DNA of 64,000 nt from Cherax quadricarinatus (Eukaryota > Arthropoda > Malacostraca > Decapoda > Parastacidae). The notes beneath the pieces are model-generated. The model saw only the letters and a list, made by a program, of their open reading frames with translations. It did no database searches and had not been told where the DNA came from. The position numbers and the translations under genes are program-made. Location of the stretch: assembly GCF_038502225.1 (NCBI RefSeq), contig NC_091292.1:53106778-53170777 (forward strand). Reading direction: 5' to 3'. This document shows, one piece after another, positions 10,657 through 20,713 of this stretch (the first letter of the stretch is position 1; each line of letters begins with the position of its first letter).

Positions 10657-12129
10657 AGGTATTACCTGGAGTTTACCTGGAGAGAGTTCCGGGGGTCAAC
10701 GCCCCCGCGGCCCGGTCTGTGACCAGGCCTCCTGGTGGATCAGAGCCTGATCAACCAGGCTGTTACTGCTGGCTGCACGCAAACCAACGTACGAGCCACA
10801 GCCCGGCTGGTCAGGTACCGACTTTAGGTGCTTGTCCAGTGCCAGCTTGAAGACTGCCAGGGGTCTGTTGGTAATCCCCCTTATGTATGCTGGGAGGCAG
10901 TTGAACAGTCTCGGGCCCCTGACACTTATTGTATGGTCTCTTAACGTGCTAGTGAAACCCCTGCTTCTCATTGGGAGGATGTTGCATCGTCTGCCAAGTC
11001 TTTTGCTTTCGTAGTGAGTGATTTTCGTGTGCAAGTTCGGTACTAGTCCCTCTAGGATTTTCCAGGTGTATATAATCATGTATCTCTCCCGCCTGCGTTC
11101 CAGGGAATAAAGGTTCAGGAACCTCAAGCACTCCCAGTAATTGAGGTGTTTTATCTCCGTTATGCGCCCCGTGAAGGTTCTCTGTACATTTTCTAGGTCA
11201 GCAATTTCACCTGCCTTGAAAGGTGCTGTTAGTGTGCAGCAATATTCCAGCCTCGATAGAACAAGTGACCTGAAGAGTGTCATCACGGGCTTGGCATCCC
11301 TAGTTTTGAAGGTTCTCATTATCCATCCTGTCATTTTTCTAGCAGATGCAATTGATACAATGTTATGGTCCTTGAAGGTGAGATCCTCCGACATGATCAC
11401 TCCCAGGTCTTTGACGTTGGTGTTTCGCTCTATTTTGTGGCCAGAATTTGTTTTGTACTCTGATGAAGATTTAATTTCCTCGTGCTTACCATATCTGAGT
11501 AACTGAAATTTCTCACTGTTGAACTTCATATTGTTTTCTGCAGCCCACTGAAAGATTTGGTTGATGTCCGCCTGGAGCCTTGCAGTGTCTGCAATGGAAG
11601 ACACTGTCATGCAGATTCGGGTGTCATCTGCAAAGGAAGACACGGTGCTGTGGCTGACATCCTTGTCTATGTCAGATATGAGGATGAGGAACAAGATGGG
11701 AGCGAGTACTGTGCCTTGTGGAACAGAGCTTTTCACCGTAGCTGCCTCGGACTTTACTCTGTTGACTACTACTCTGTGTTCTGTTAGTGAGGAAATTATA
11801 GATCCATCGACCAACTTTTCCTGTTATTCCTTTAGCACGCATTTTGTGCGCTATTACGCCATGGTCACACTTGGCGAAGGCTTTCGCAAAGTCTGTATAT
11901 ATTACATCTGCATTCTTTTTGTCTTCTAGTGCATTTAGGACCTTGTCGTAGTGATCCAATAGTTGAGACAGACAGGAGCGACCTGCTCTAAACCCATGTT
12001 GCCCTGGGTTGTGTAATTGATGGATTTCTAGATGGGTGGTGATCTTGCTTCGTAGGACCCTTTCAAAAATTTTTATGATATGGGATGTTAGTGCTATCGG
12101 TCTGTAGTTGTTTGCTATTGCTTTACTGC
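10657..12129 (-). mobile_element. LINE-A copy, 5'-truncated, RT domain
   Basis: Read on the minus strand, this has the LINE-A 3' tail at 10657-10690, then a coding region of 372 open codons (10696-11814) with SSVPQGTVLAPILF, SSFADDTRI (catalytic) and the family C-terminus (SNSLVDQALIHQEAWSQ). A frameshift near 11750-11815 separates it from the upstream DFAKAF block (about 11890). The 5' truncation falls at 12129 in the KGGSKAI codons, near breakpoints in two other copies. Confidence 0.85.
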
Positions 12130-12204
12130 ATATGTGTAGAGAACCTAGGATAACCCAAAAAATTCAGACAAAGTGATGTATTTCCATTGACGCCCTTTTA
12201 ATAC

Positions 12205-12282
12205 CTTATTATTATACTATAAAAGGGATAATATCTTATTATTATACTATAAAGGAGATAATATCTTATCATATTATAATAG
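12205..12282. repeat. 30-bp tandem repeat, 2.6 copies, AT-rich
   Basis: Units start at 12205, 12235 and 12265 with the form 'cttattattatactataaa' followed by a purine run and ataatat. The adjoining 12130-12204 shows nothing recognisable. Confidence 0.75.
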
Positions 12283-12617
12283 TCCTAGCTGATCCCCGTC
12301 CGCTTGAATTCTTCGCATTAGCTTCATATCGTCTGCAAACCGGAAAACCTCAGAATCAATCCCTTCCTTCTTCTCATTCACATATACCAGAAACAGCACC
12401 GGTTGTAGGACTGACCCCTGTGGAACCCCGCTCATCACAGGCGCCCACTCTGACACCTAGTCACATACCATGACTCGTTGTTTTCTTCCTGTCAGGTATT
12501 CTCTTATCCATTGCAGTGCCTTTCCTCTCATTTCTGCCTTCTCTAGCTTTTGTACTAACAATCTCTTGCGCAGAACTGTGTCGAAAGCCTTCTTATAGTC
12601 CAAGAAAATGCAGTCTG
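12283..12617 (-). mobile_element. LINE-B RT fragment
   Basis: The minus strand encodes MSEWAPVMSGVPQGSVL followed by FADDMKLMRRIQ, the LINE-B palm including the catalytic Asp pair. Both ends are truncated, and the frame opens only over about 60 codons. Confidence 0.75.
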
Positions 12618-12681
12618 TATGTGTTATAGTTAGTTACCATTTTGCCTTAGCGACTAGTCGATTAGACACTTGGCCTTGTGT

Positions 12682-13046
12682 ACGCACCTAATTGTGTCTG
12701 CAGGGGTCGATTCATGGTTCCTGTTCCCATGTGCGGACGTGTGCACCCACCTAATTGTACTCATCTAATTGTGGTTGCAGGGGTCGAGACTCAGCTCCTG
12801 GCTCCGCCTCTTAACTGACCGCTACTTGGTCCTCCCTCTCCCTGCTCCATGAACTTTATCATACCTCGTCTTAAATCTATGTATGGCTCCTGCCTCCACT
12901 ACATCGCCTGCCACACTGTTCTACTTCCGAACAACTCTGTGGCTGAAGAAATACTTCCTAACATCCCTTTGACACATCTGAGTCTTCAACTTCCAATTGT
13001 GACCCCTTGTTTCTGTGTCCCATCTCTGGAACATCCTGTCCTGTCC
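12682..13046 (-). mobile_element. LINE-B 3' end fragment
   Basis: Minus-strand 3' end of LINE-B, with diverged tail units (cacctaattgt) at about 12684-12770 and the last coding region (DRMFQRWDTETRGHNWKLKT) at about 12975-13046. It ends at a TG microsatellite. Confidence 0.75.
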
Positions 13047-13080
13047 TGTGTGTGTGTGTGTGTGTGTGTGGTGTGCTTGT

Positions 13081-13132
<52 letters not shown>
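13047..13132. repeat. (TG)n microsatellite
   Basis: About 86 bp of TG dinucleotides with one interruption (ggtgtgcttgtgg). It lies exactly between two LINE-B fragments. Confidence 0.97.
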
Positions 13133-13134
<2 letters not shown>

Positions 13135-14040
13135 CTCACCTAATTGTACTCACCTAATTGAGGTTGCAGGGGTCGAGACTCAGCTCCTGGCCCCGCCTCT
13201 TCACTGATCGCTACTAGGTCCTCTCCCTCTCTGCTTCCTGAGCTTTGTCATACCTCTTCTTAAAACTATGTATGGTTCCTGTCTCCACTACTTCACTTGC
13301 TAGGACATTCCACTTCCTGACGACTCTATGACTGAAGAAATACTTCCTAACGTCCCTGTGACTAGTCTGAGTCTTCTGTCCTCCAGTGTCGTCAGTCCGA
13401 TTTCCCTCAACCTTTCCTCGTACGACATTTCCCTGAGCTCTGGGACTAGCCTTGTTGCAAACTTTTGTACTTTCTCTAATTTCTTGACGAGCTTGACCAG
13501 GTGTGGATTCCAAACTTGTGCTGCATACTCCAGTATGTGCCTGACGTAAATGGTGTACAGAGTCTTGAACGATTCCTTACTGAGGTATCGGAACGCTATC
13601 CTCAGGTTTGCCAGACGCCCGTACGCTGCAGCAGTTATCTGATTGATGTGCGCCTCAGGAGATGTGTTCGGTGTTATATTCACCCCTAGATCTTTTTCCT
13701 TGAGTGAGGCTTGCAGTCTTTGGCCACCTAGACTATACTGTGTCTGCGGTCTTCTTTGCCCTTCCCCAATCTTCATGACTTTGCATTTGGCAGGGTTAAA
13801 TTCAAGGAGCCAGCTGCTGGACCAGTCTTGTAGCCTGTCCAGGTCTCTTTGTAGTCCTGCCTGATCCTCGGCCGATTTGATTCTCCTCACTAACTTCACA
13901 TCATCTGCAAACAGGGACACTTCTGAGTCTATCCCTTCCGTTATGTCATTCACATATACCCAAAACAGCACAGGTCCTAGGACTGATCCCTGTGGAAGCC
14001 CGCTTGTCACAGGCGCTCACTCTGACACCTCGTCACGTAC
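13133..14040 (-). mobile_element. LINE-B copy, 3' half
   Basis: Minus-strand LINE-B. The tail (two 'actcacctaattg' units) is at 13134-13160 and the C-terminal coding region is at about 13300-14010. The latter holds 236 open codons including SGLPQGSVLGPVLF, SLFADDVKLVRRI (catalytic), LEYAAQVWNPHLVK and LREMSYEERLREI. The 5' end is cut at a GT microsatellite. Confidence 0.85.
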
Positions 14041-14049
14041 GTGTGTATA

Positions 14050-14051
<2 letters not shown>

Positions 14052-14116
<65 letters not shown>
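14052..14116. repeat. (GT)n microsatellite
   Basis: About 65 bp of near-perfect GT dinucleotides at the 5' truncation point of the adjacent LINE-B. Confidence 0.97.
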
Positions 14117-14119
<3 letters not shown>

Positions 14120-14164
14120 TGCGTGTGAATATATATCTTTTCAGAGTAGAGGATGTCATTTATT

Positions 14165-14185
14165 CCACTCTTTTGTCTCCCTCAG
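14165..14185 (+). other. Probable splice acceptor before the secreted-protein ORF
   Basis: A pyrimidine-rich run ending in ctccctcag at 14185 directly precedes the ATG at 14187. A second, weaker candidate (cttttcag) ends near 14139. This suggests a 5' UTR exon further upstream, outside or hidden in the repeats. Confidence 0.55.
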
Positions 14186-14186
14186 A

Positions 14187-15023
14187 ATGTGTACCAGTAT
14201 GGAAGGTAAGAGGCGCAGACAGCTAGGTTGGCACAGGGCAGCTATGGTGGTCTTCTCCGTCATCAGCGTTGTCTTAGCAGCAGCTGCTGGAGACAGGTCA
14301 CACCAGGCAGCTCCTCTGACCACCTCCCAGGATAGCAAGTTGACAAGAGAGTCACTTACGACTGAGAAGGAAAGTTCACATCAGATCACAGATCATAGGA
14401 TGAGGGTCCTCGAGGACATTTCTGCCAGAGTGTCGAATGTATTACCTAGACTCCGGTCATACTTCATCGCAGGTCATACTGAAAACTCACACGACGATAA
14501 AACAAAAAGATTACCTAATTTGATACATGATATCAGGTCACACCCTATCCCAGGCGAGTCACATCATATTACAGGCCATATGACAGAGTCTCACCATATC
14601 ATAAGTTATATGAGAAAGTCACATTATATCGGTAGTCATAAGAAAAAGCCACTCTATAACACAAGTCATAGGAAAAAGACACACGATGATGGACAATCGA
14701 AAGAGCCGCATAGAACACCTGGACACAGGTCTCACTATAAACTTAAACACACTACAAGTTTACGAAAAGAAAAATCCAAAATAATGTCAAATTCCTCCAA
14801 ATCACATGGAAGAACTCGAAATATTTTGAAAATCCACAAACCGCTATCAGTCGCTGTCTTTCCTAGCTGGGAACGGACACTGTCTCACGGACACTGTCTC
14901 AGGAGTGGCTGCAGGAAGATTTCCCAAGACACTTCAGCATCAAGTTACAGATCAAAAAGGTCACCTCAGAACTCAGAGCTCCGGTTCTCATCGAGAAGTA
15001 CGGCAAGTAAATATTGGTCTTAA
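14187..15023 (+). CDS. Putative secreted His/Ser/Lys-rich protein (or first coding exon)
   Basis: I do not recognise the protein. The open frame has ATGs at 14187 and 14199. The second gives a textbook signal peptide: a basic n-region (MEGKRRRQLGWHR), a hydrophobic core (AAMVVFSVISVVLAAAAG) and likely cleavage near AAAAG/D. The mature part, about 240 residues, is low-complexity and polar, with His-containing repeats spaced about 12-14 residues apart (ESHHITGHMTESHHI, then MRKSHYIGSHKKK) and many Lys/Arg. It has only two Cys, CLRSGC near the end. The frame ends in TAA at 15021-15023, but a donor-like sequence (gcaa|gtaaat, boundary after 15006) lies just before, so this may be an exon rather than a whole gene. 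No transposon motif is visible in it, unlike its neighbours. Function unknown; an extracellular role is inferred from the signal peptide. Confidence 0.6.
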   Translation: MCTSMEGKRRRQLGWHRAAMVVFSVISVVLAAAAGDRSHQAAPLTTSQDSKLTRESLTTEKESSHQITDHRMRVLEDISARVSNVLPRLRSYFIAGHTENSHDDKTKRLPNLIHDIRSHPIPGESHHITGHMTESHHIISYMRKSHYIGSHKKKPLYNTSHRKKTHDDGQSKEPHRTPGHRSHYKLKHTTSLRKEKSKIMSNSSKSHGRTRNILKIHKPLSVAVFPSWERTLSHGHCLRSGCRKISQDTSASSYRSKRSPQNSELRFSSRSTASKYWS

Positions 15024-15047
15024 GTAATATTAAGTAGAATTTTTATT

Positions 15048-15215
15048 GTAAAGTAAAAGGACACAAGTGCAACTAATGTGACATTTATTGTGGCAACGTT
15101 TCGCTCTCCAGGAGCTTTATCAAGCCATTACGTAATGGCTTGATAAAGCTCCTGGAGAGCGAAACGTTGCCACAATAAATGTCACATTAGTTGCACTTGT
15201 GTCCTTTTACTTTAC
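15048..15215. repeat. Perfect 168-bp palindrome with hammerhead-like motif
   Basis: Two 84-bp arms (15048-15131 and 15132-15215) are perfect reverse complements with no spacer, checked base by base. Each arm contains a short stem-loop (gctc/gagc around ctgga) followed by gaaacgtt, preceded by ttgataaa and flanked by tggc/gcca. This layout resembles a degenerate type I hammerhead ribozyme. The sequence after the right arm (attgtcggta) recurs near 58311, so the unit is part of a repeat family, probably the terminal region of a Penelope-like element. Confidence 0.85.
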
Positions 15216-15689
15216 ATATTGTCGGTAATTCTACCAACTTTATTACAGAATTTTTATTATTGATCTTCAATCTGTTGTTGAGATATGAAACACATTTTCT
15301 AAGTGAAGGGAGATAAGGGATCCGTTTTAAATATCATACAGAAGAAAAATTAATAAGGATGTAACTTTCTGTCGACAGTGACTCCTTCAGAAACTAGTAT
15401 TCCAACAGTTGTTCGCTAAATGCAGTAATCTGCTCAAATATTTATACATATTTACTTATTTTTCATGACATCTGCGTATCTCTACATATTTAAACAATTG
15501 TTCATCATTCTATACATCTTAATATCCACATGTCTCTACAGCTATCTAATATATAGACATATCTCTTTAAGTATCATGATATTTACAGATCATTCTACCT
15601 ATCCGGTTAGACTTACGACGGTGTGACACGAAGGCACCAAGTAAAAGCTCTGTCATTCTTTCGACCTTCCCTCGAACGAAAAAAAAAAC
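15216..15689. other. AT-rich stretch without recognisable features
   Basis: I see no open frame or known repeat here, apart from the short 'attgtcggta' segment next to the palindrome that is shared with about 58311. Confidence 0.5.
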
Positions 15690-16234
15690 TTCTCTGCAAC
15701 TTCACTGACGTCCGTACAATGAGAATTAATGTCAAAAACTCTCTCTTTGACTACCTCGCCACTGAACGCAGGAGTACCACAAGGCTTCGTGCTCTCTCCT
15801 TCCAGCAACATTCTCTACCCTAGTAATATCCCAGAACCCATACACTCAAACGCAATACTTTCACACTTGCAGACAATATTACACAACTCACCGCACACGA
15901 AGCCATGCAAAACTTAGCACACAGAGCACAACACGAGGTCGACAGGATCAGCACTTGGGAATTCTAGTGCCGTATCAGGACCAACACCATCAAATAAAAA
16001 AAATAACTTGTAGCTAAACAGACTAGCCACGCCACTTGTCGAACTCGGAACCACCATCACACGAACACTTGCCCCATACACCACCACCAGCACTACTACT
16101 GTACTTGGAGTCAATCTCTACTCGAAGCTCAGACTGCACATCCACATCAACGGTAAGCGATCAATGAGAGGCACACCTCCACAAGCTTACACCTCTACAT
16201 GGTCCTATTACATGGACTATTACATATACACTAT

Positions 16235-16237
<3 letters not shown>

Positions 16238-16291
<54 letters not shown>
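16238..16291. repeat. (CT)27 microsatellite
   Basis: An uninterrupted 54-bp CT run inside the old LINE relic. Confidence 0.97.
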
Positions 16292-16292
<1 letters not shown>

Positions 16293-16338
16293 AGTGCCAA
16301 TTCGTATGCCCTGACACTGCAGCAGATTCAGCAGCGAA

Positions 16339-16425
16339 TGTTAGTGAGTTGGATTTGTGAAGGACCTGCCTAGTATGGGCCGGCAGGACTGCTGCAGTAT
16401 TCATCCTTTCTTATGTTCTTATGTT
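16339..16425 (+). mobile_element. LINE-C 3' end only
   Basis: This matches 6754-6840: 'aaggacctgcctagtatggg', then the ctgctgca block, then the terminal cttatgttcttatgt. It is a heavily 5'-truncated LINE-C insertion within the jockey-like relic. Confidence 0.82.
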
Positions 16426-16900
16426 GCGCTGGAAACTGGACGTGAGGCGCAGGGCTTCGCTTCAAGGTAGTCTCTCCATATTAGGACTGGCATCCCGGCT
16501 CTGAAGGTCTTCTGGAAGATTCTCAGAGACAGGCAACTAGATTAACTTGAGACATTCTTAAACACTTCCAGTCTCTCTATCAAACTGCTCCTATTCCTCT
16601 ATCGTCAAGCCTTCTAAGTTTCATGCCTTATCCTCTCCAGAGATAGACTTTTAACAACGTCTGCTTTTAAACCTCCATCACCATCCTACCCCAGCCCCAC
16701 TCCTCATTCCCACCACAGCCATATCATCGCCGTAGCAGAGCCCTGAATGTCATCTGGGTGTCAACCACGCAATGCCGGTCCAGTGCTTCCCGCACCCGAC
16801 CATGATTGGAGCTGCTGAGCACAAAGAGCTGGAAACTGCCACACAATGCCTCGCTGCTGGGTTTAGCCCCTGCTATTTTTATTTCTTCTTTAATCCTTCA

Positions 16901-17161
16901 TCACCCTCACTACTCTTCTCCTATCCCTACTTCCCATTCATTCCTGATGGGTCTTTACCCGAGTCAGTCTAGTCCAGACCTCTACCTCTTGGTTTCATGG
17001 CAGGCATCTACCTCAGTAACGTACAATCTATTCCAAGAAATATGAAGGGGAGACAAGTAGAAATCTGTGTCCGCCTGAGCGAGCATCAAGGCGCCTGCAA
17101 CAAGGACGACTTTCCGAGACATATAATGAAAACTACACAGTGAAGTGAACCTGAATTTAGG
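16901..17161. other. No recognisable feature
   Basis: Mixed-composition sequence with only short open frames. Nothing matches the repeats in the rest of the window. Confidence 0.4.
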
Positions 17162-17336
17162 CATTGAAGGTGCCTGGAAGCCTCACTGATTACCATCATT
17201 GAAGGTGCCTGGAAGCCTCACTGATTACCATCATTGAAGGTGCCTGGAAGCCTCACTGATTACCATCATTGAAGGTGCCTGGAAGCCTCACTGATTACCA
17301 TCATTGAAGGTGCCTGGAAGCCTCACTGATTACCAT
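17162..17336. repeat. 35-bp minisatellite, five identical copies
   Basis: Units begin at 17162, 17197, 17232, 17267 and 17302 (cattgaaggtgcctggaagc plus 15 further bases). All five read identically, and a truncated sixth begins at 17337. The following 17337-17574 shows no feature. Confidence 0.95.
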
Positions 17337-17574
17337 CATTGACACCGCAGAACAAAACGTTGGAAACAACAACACATGAAAAACATTGGCAGACAAGATT
17401 CTCGACTAAGTTAAGCTTCATCCACTTCACAGAACAAAAATAAAATGTTCTTGTGAGCAATGTGGCGCCATCCTCAGAAACCTCACGTTCATTCATCAGG
17501 TCACTGCATGCCTCTCACATCTCACTTCTTTGCCTATGACTATCTATTTATCTATAAAAATTACATATATATTT

Positions 17575-19080
17575 TTTTATTTATTTATTAACACATCGGC
17601 CATTTCCCACCAAGGCAGGGTGGCCTGAAAAAGAAAAACTTTCATTATTCACTCCATCACTGTCTTGCCAGAAGGGCGATTACACTACAGTTATAAAACT
17701 GCAGCGTTAACACCCCTCCTTCAGAGCGCAGACACTGTACTTCCCATCTCCAGGACTCAAGTCCGGTCTTCTGAATCCCTTCATAAATGTTACCTTGCTC
17801 ACACTCCAACACGCCAAGTCCTAAAAACTATTTGTCTCCATTCACGCCTATCTAACACACTCATGCATGCTTGCTGAAAGTTTAAGCCCCTTGCACACAA
17901 AACCTCCTTTACCCCCTCCCCCCAACCTTTCCTAGGCTGACTCCTACCCTGCCTTCCTTCTGTTGCAGATTTATACTCCCTCTAATTTATTCTATTTTGT
18001 TCCAACCTCTCTAAATGTTCAAACCACCTCAACAACCTCTCCTCAACCCTCTGGATAATACCCTTAATAACCCCACACCTCCTCCTAATTTCCAAACTAC
18101 AGATTCTCCGCATTATATTCATACTGCACATTGCCCTCAGACACAACATCACCGCCTCCAGCCTTCTCCTTGTTGTAACATTCACCACCCAAGCTTCACA
18201 CTCATATAAGAGCGTTGGTATAACTATGCTCTCGTACATTCCCTACTTTGCTTCCATGGATAATGTTCTTTGTCTCCACAGACTCCTCAGTGTACCACTC
18301 ACCTTTTTCTCCACATCAATTATATGATTCACCTCATCTTTCATCCATCCATCTGTTGACACGTCCACTCCCAAATATCTGAATACATTCACCACTTCAT
18401 ACTCTCTCCTTCCAACCTGATATCCAATCTTTCATTACCTAATTTTTGTTATCTTCATCACCTTACTGTATCGTATATTCACTTTAATTTCTTTCTTTTA
18501 CATACCGTCCCAAACTCGTCCACCAACCTCTGCAACTTCTCTTCAGAATCTTCCAAAAGCACAGTGTCATCAGCAAAAAGCTATTGTGACAACTCCCACT
18601 TTGTGTTACATTCTTTACCTTTTAATCCCACACCTCTTGCCAACACCTGACCATTCACTTCTCTTACAACACCATATATAAATATTTTGAACAACCATGG
18701 TTACATCACACATCTTTGCTTAAGGTCTACTTTTGCTGGGATATAATCTCCCTCTCTCCTGCATACTCTATCCTGAGCTTCACTATCCTCGTAAAAACTT
18801 TTAACTGCGTTAATTAACCTACCAACTATTCCATACACTTGCAATATCTGCCACATTGCTTCACTATCCATCTTATCATATGCCTTTTCCAAAACCATAA
18901 ATGCAACAAAAACCTCTTTATTATATCTAAATACTGTTCACTTATATGCTTCACTGTCAACACTTGGTCTACACACCCCCTACCATTCCTAAAGCCCCCT
19001 TGTTCATCTGTGATCCTGTTCTCCCTCTTGCTCTTAATTCTTACAATGATAATTCTACCATACACCTTACCAGCAGGGAA
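17575..19080 (-). mobile_element. RTE-like LINE relic, 5'-truncated
   Basis: Minus-strand homologue of 22795-24290. The 3' end (ccaccaaggcagggtggcc) is at about 17608. The C-terminal block (ESIVIPTLLYECEAWVVN) is at about 18200, a decayed palm at about 18560-18600, and the fingers (TDEQGGFRNGRGCVDQVLTV) at about 18970. Numerous frameshifts and stops show it is older than the copy at 20714. Confidence 0.82.
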
Positions 19081-19645
19081 GTATATTCTGGGTGTGCTAG
19101 GTGAGCGCTACATGCGCACAAAAGATGGTAAATTCAACATAAATATTAGGCACACTCAATAATATAATCATGGATCATGAGAAACTAGGTTTTTTGTCCC
19201 CTGTTATGAAATATTGTGGCAGTGGTTCTGAGATAGGACTGCACACCCAACATCTAGTTGCATCATGATATAGCACTGAGCGGATGGCGGGATAATGTGC
19301 GACTGACAAAAATAAGGGTCGAAGGATGAGTTACATCCTACCAGCATGTATCCTGTGTTCGTTTTCGTGGTGACGAGTTGTATGTATAAATTCGCTGAAA
19401 ATTCATTAAGTGAAACTTATTTTCTTTACAATTCTGTTCTTGCAGTATCATGATATAATCCGGTTGCAATTTGCTTTCAAATCTAATAATGCACACTCAG
19501 AAACATAGATTAAATCAGGTCGAAGTCTGGGGTTGTTGACATAACAATATCAGCTGTTGTTTACAATCGTCGACACTTCAGCCTAGAAAGTTTTGTTGAT
19601 ATGCTTGTTCAGTTTCATGATTTCCTTGCATTCTTGTGCAATTTA
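19081..19645. other. No recognisable feature
   Basis: A non-repetitive-looking stretch with short open frames only, between an RTE relic and a LINE-A copy. Confidence 0.4.
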
Positions 19646-20713
19646 TACCTGGAGTATACCTGGAGAGGGTTTCGGGGGTCAACGCCTCCGCGGTCCTGTC
19701 TGTGACGGGGCCTCATGGTGGATCAGGGCCTGATCAACCAGGCTGTTACTGTTGGCCGCACGCAACCCGACGGGCGAATCACAGCCCGGGAGGCCAGGTA
19801 CTGATTTTAGGTGCCTGTCCAATGCCTTCTTGAAGATGGTCAGAGGATTATTGGTAACCCCCTTATGCATGCTGGGAGGCAGCTGAACAGTCTTGGGCCC
19901 CAGACACTTATTGTGCTAGTGGCGCCCCTGCTTTTCATTGAGGAAATGTTGCATCATCTGCCGAGTCTTTTGCTTTCACAGGGAGTGATTTTCGTGTGTA
20001 AGTTTGGTATTAGTCCCTCTAGGATTTTCCAAGCCAAGTGAATACAATTATGTATCTCTCCTGCCTGCATTCTAGAGAGTACAGGTTGAGAAACTTCAAG
20101 CGTTCCAAGAAAATGAGGTGTTTTATCGCACTTATGTGTGCTTTGAAGGTTCTCTGTACATTTTCTAGGTCAGCAGTTTCACCTACCTTGAAAGGTGCTG
20201 TTATTGTGCTGAAGAGTGTCATCATGGGCTTGGCATCCCTAGTTTTGAAGGTTTTCATTATCCATCCTGTCATTTTTCTAGCAGATGCGATTGATACAAT
20301 GTTATGGTCCTTGAAGGTGAGATCCTCCGACATGATCACTCCCAGGTCTTTTACATTAGTTTTTCGCTCTATTGTGTGGTTGGAATTTGTTTTATAATCA
20401 TATATAGTTTTAATTTTCTCACGTTTTCCATATTGGAGTAATTGAAATTTCTCATCATTGAACTTCATATTGTTTTCCGCGGTGCATTTAAAGATTTGGT
20501 TGATGTCCGCCTGAAGTCTTGTAGTGTCTTCAGTGGAAGACACTGTCATACAAATTCGGGCTTCATCTGCAAAGTAAGACAGTGAGCTGTAGCTTACATC
20601 CCTGTCTATGTCAGATAGGATGAGGAACAGGATGGGAGTGAGTACTATGCCTTGTGGAACAGCTTTTCACCGTAGCCGCCTCAGACTTTACTTTGTTTAC
20701 TATTACTCTCTGT
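19646..20713 (-). mobile_element. LINE-A copy, 5'-truncated, diverged
   Basis: The minus strand carries the LINE-A tail at 19646-19680, the C-terminus at about 19690-19870 and RT thumb/palm pieces at 20019-20549 (KFNDEKFQLLQYGKRE, VKDLGVIMSEDL). The catalytic FADD block near 20565 is altered (YFADEAR-like). It has an internal deletion relative to other copies (about 20205-20215) and several frameshifts. Confidence 0.82.

Larger units (their letters stand above)
15690..16900 (+). mobile_element. Old jockey-like LINE relic
   Basis: Badly decayed + strand coding sequence. Readable pieces include AGVPQGFVLSP (about 15770, RT palm start), a degenerate 'FADNITQ' equivalent (about 15865, catalytic Asp pair lost), EVDRISTWE (about 15940) and LTLQQIQQRML (about 16310). 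It is interrupted by a CT microsatellite and a LINE-C 3' end. The last readable piece is near 16870. It is much older than the LINE-A and LINE-B copies. Confidence 0.5.

Noticed and set aside
15048..15215. Terminal inverted repeats of a cut-and-paste DNA transposon
   Set aside because: The arms have no spacer, no target duplication is visible, and the internal hairpin motif recurs without the palindrome near 58236.
17162..17336. CRISPR-like array of 35-bp repeats
   Set aside because: The units are directly adjacent with no spacers, and the window is eukaryotic. It is a minisatellite.
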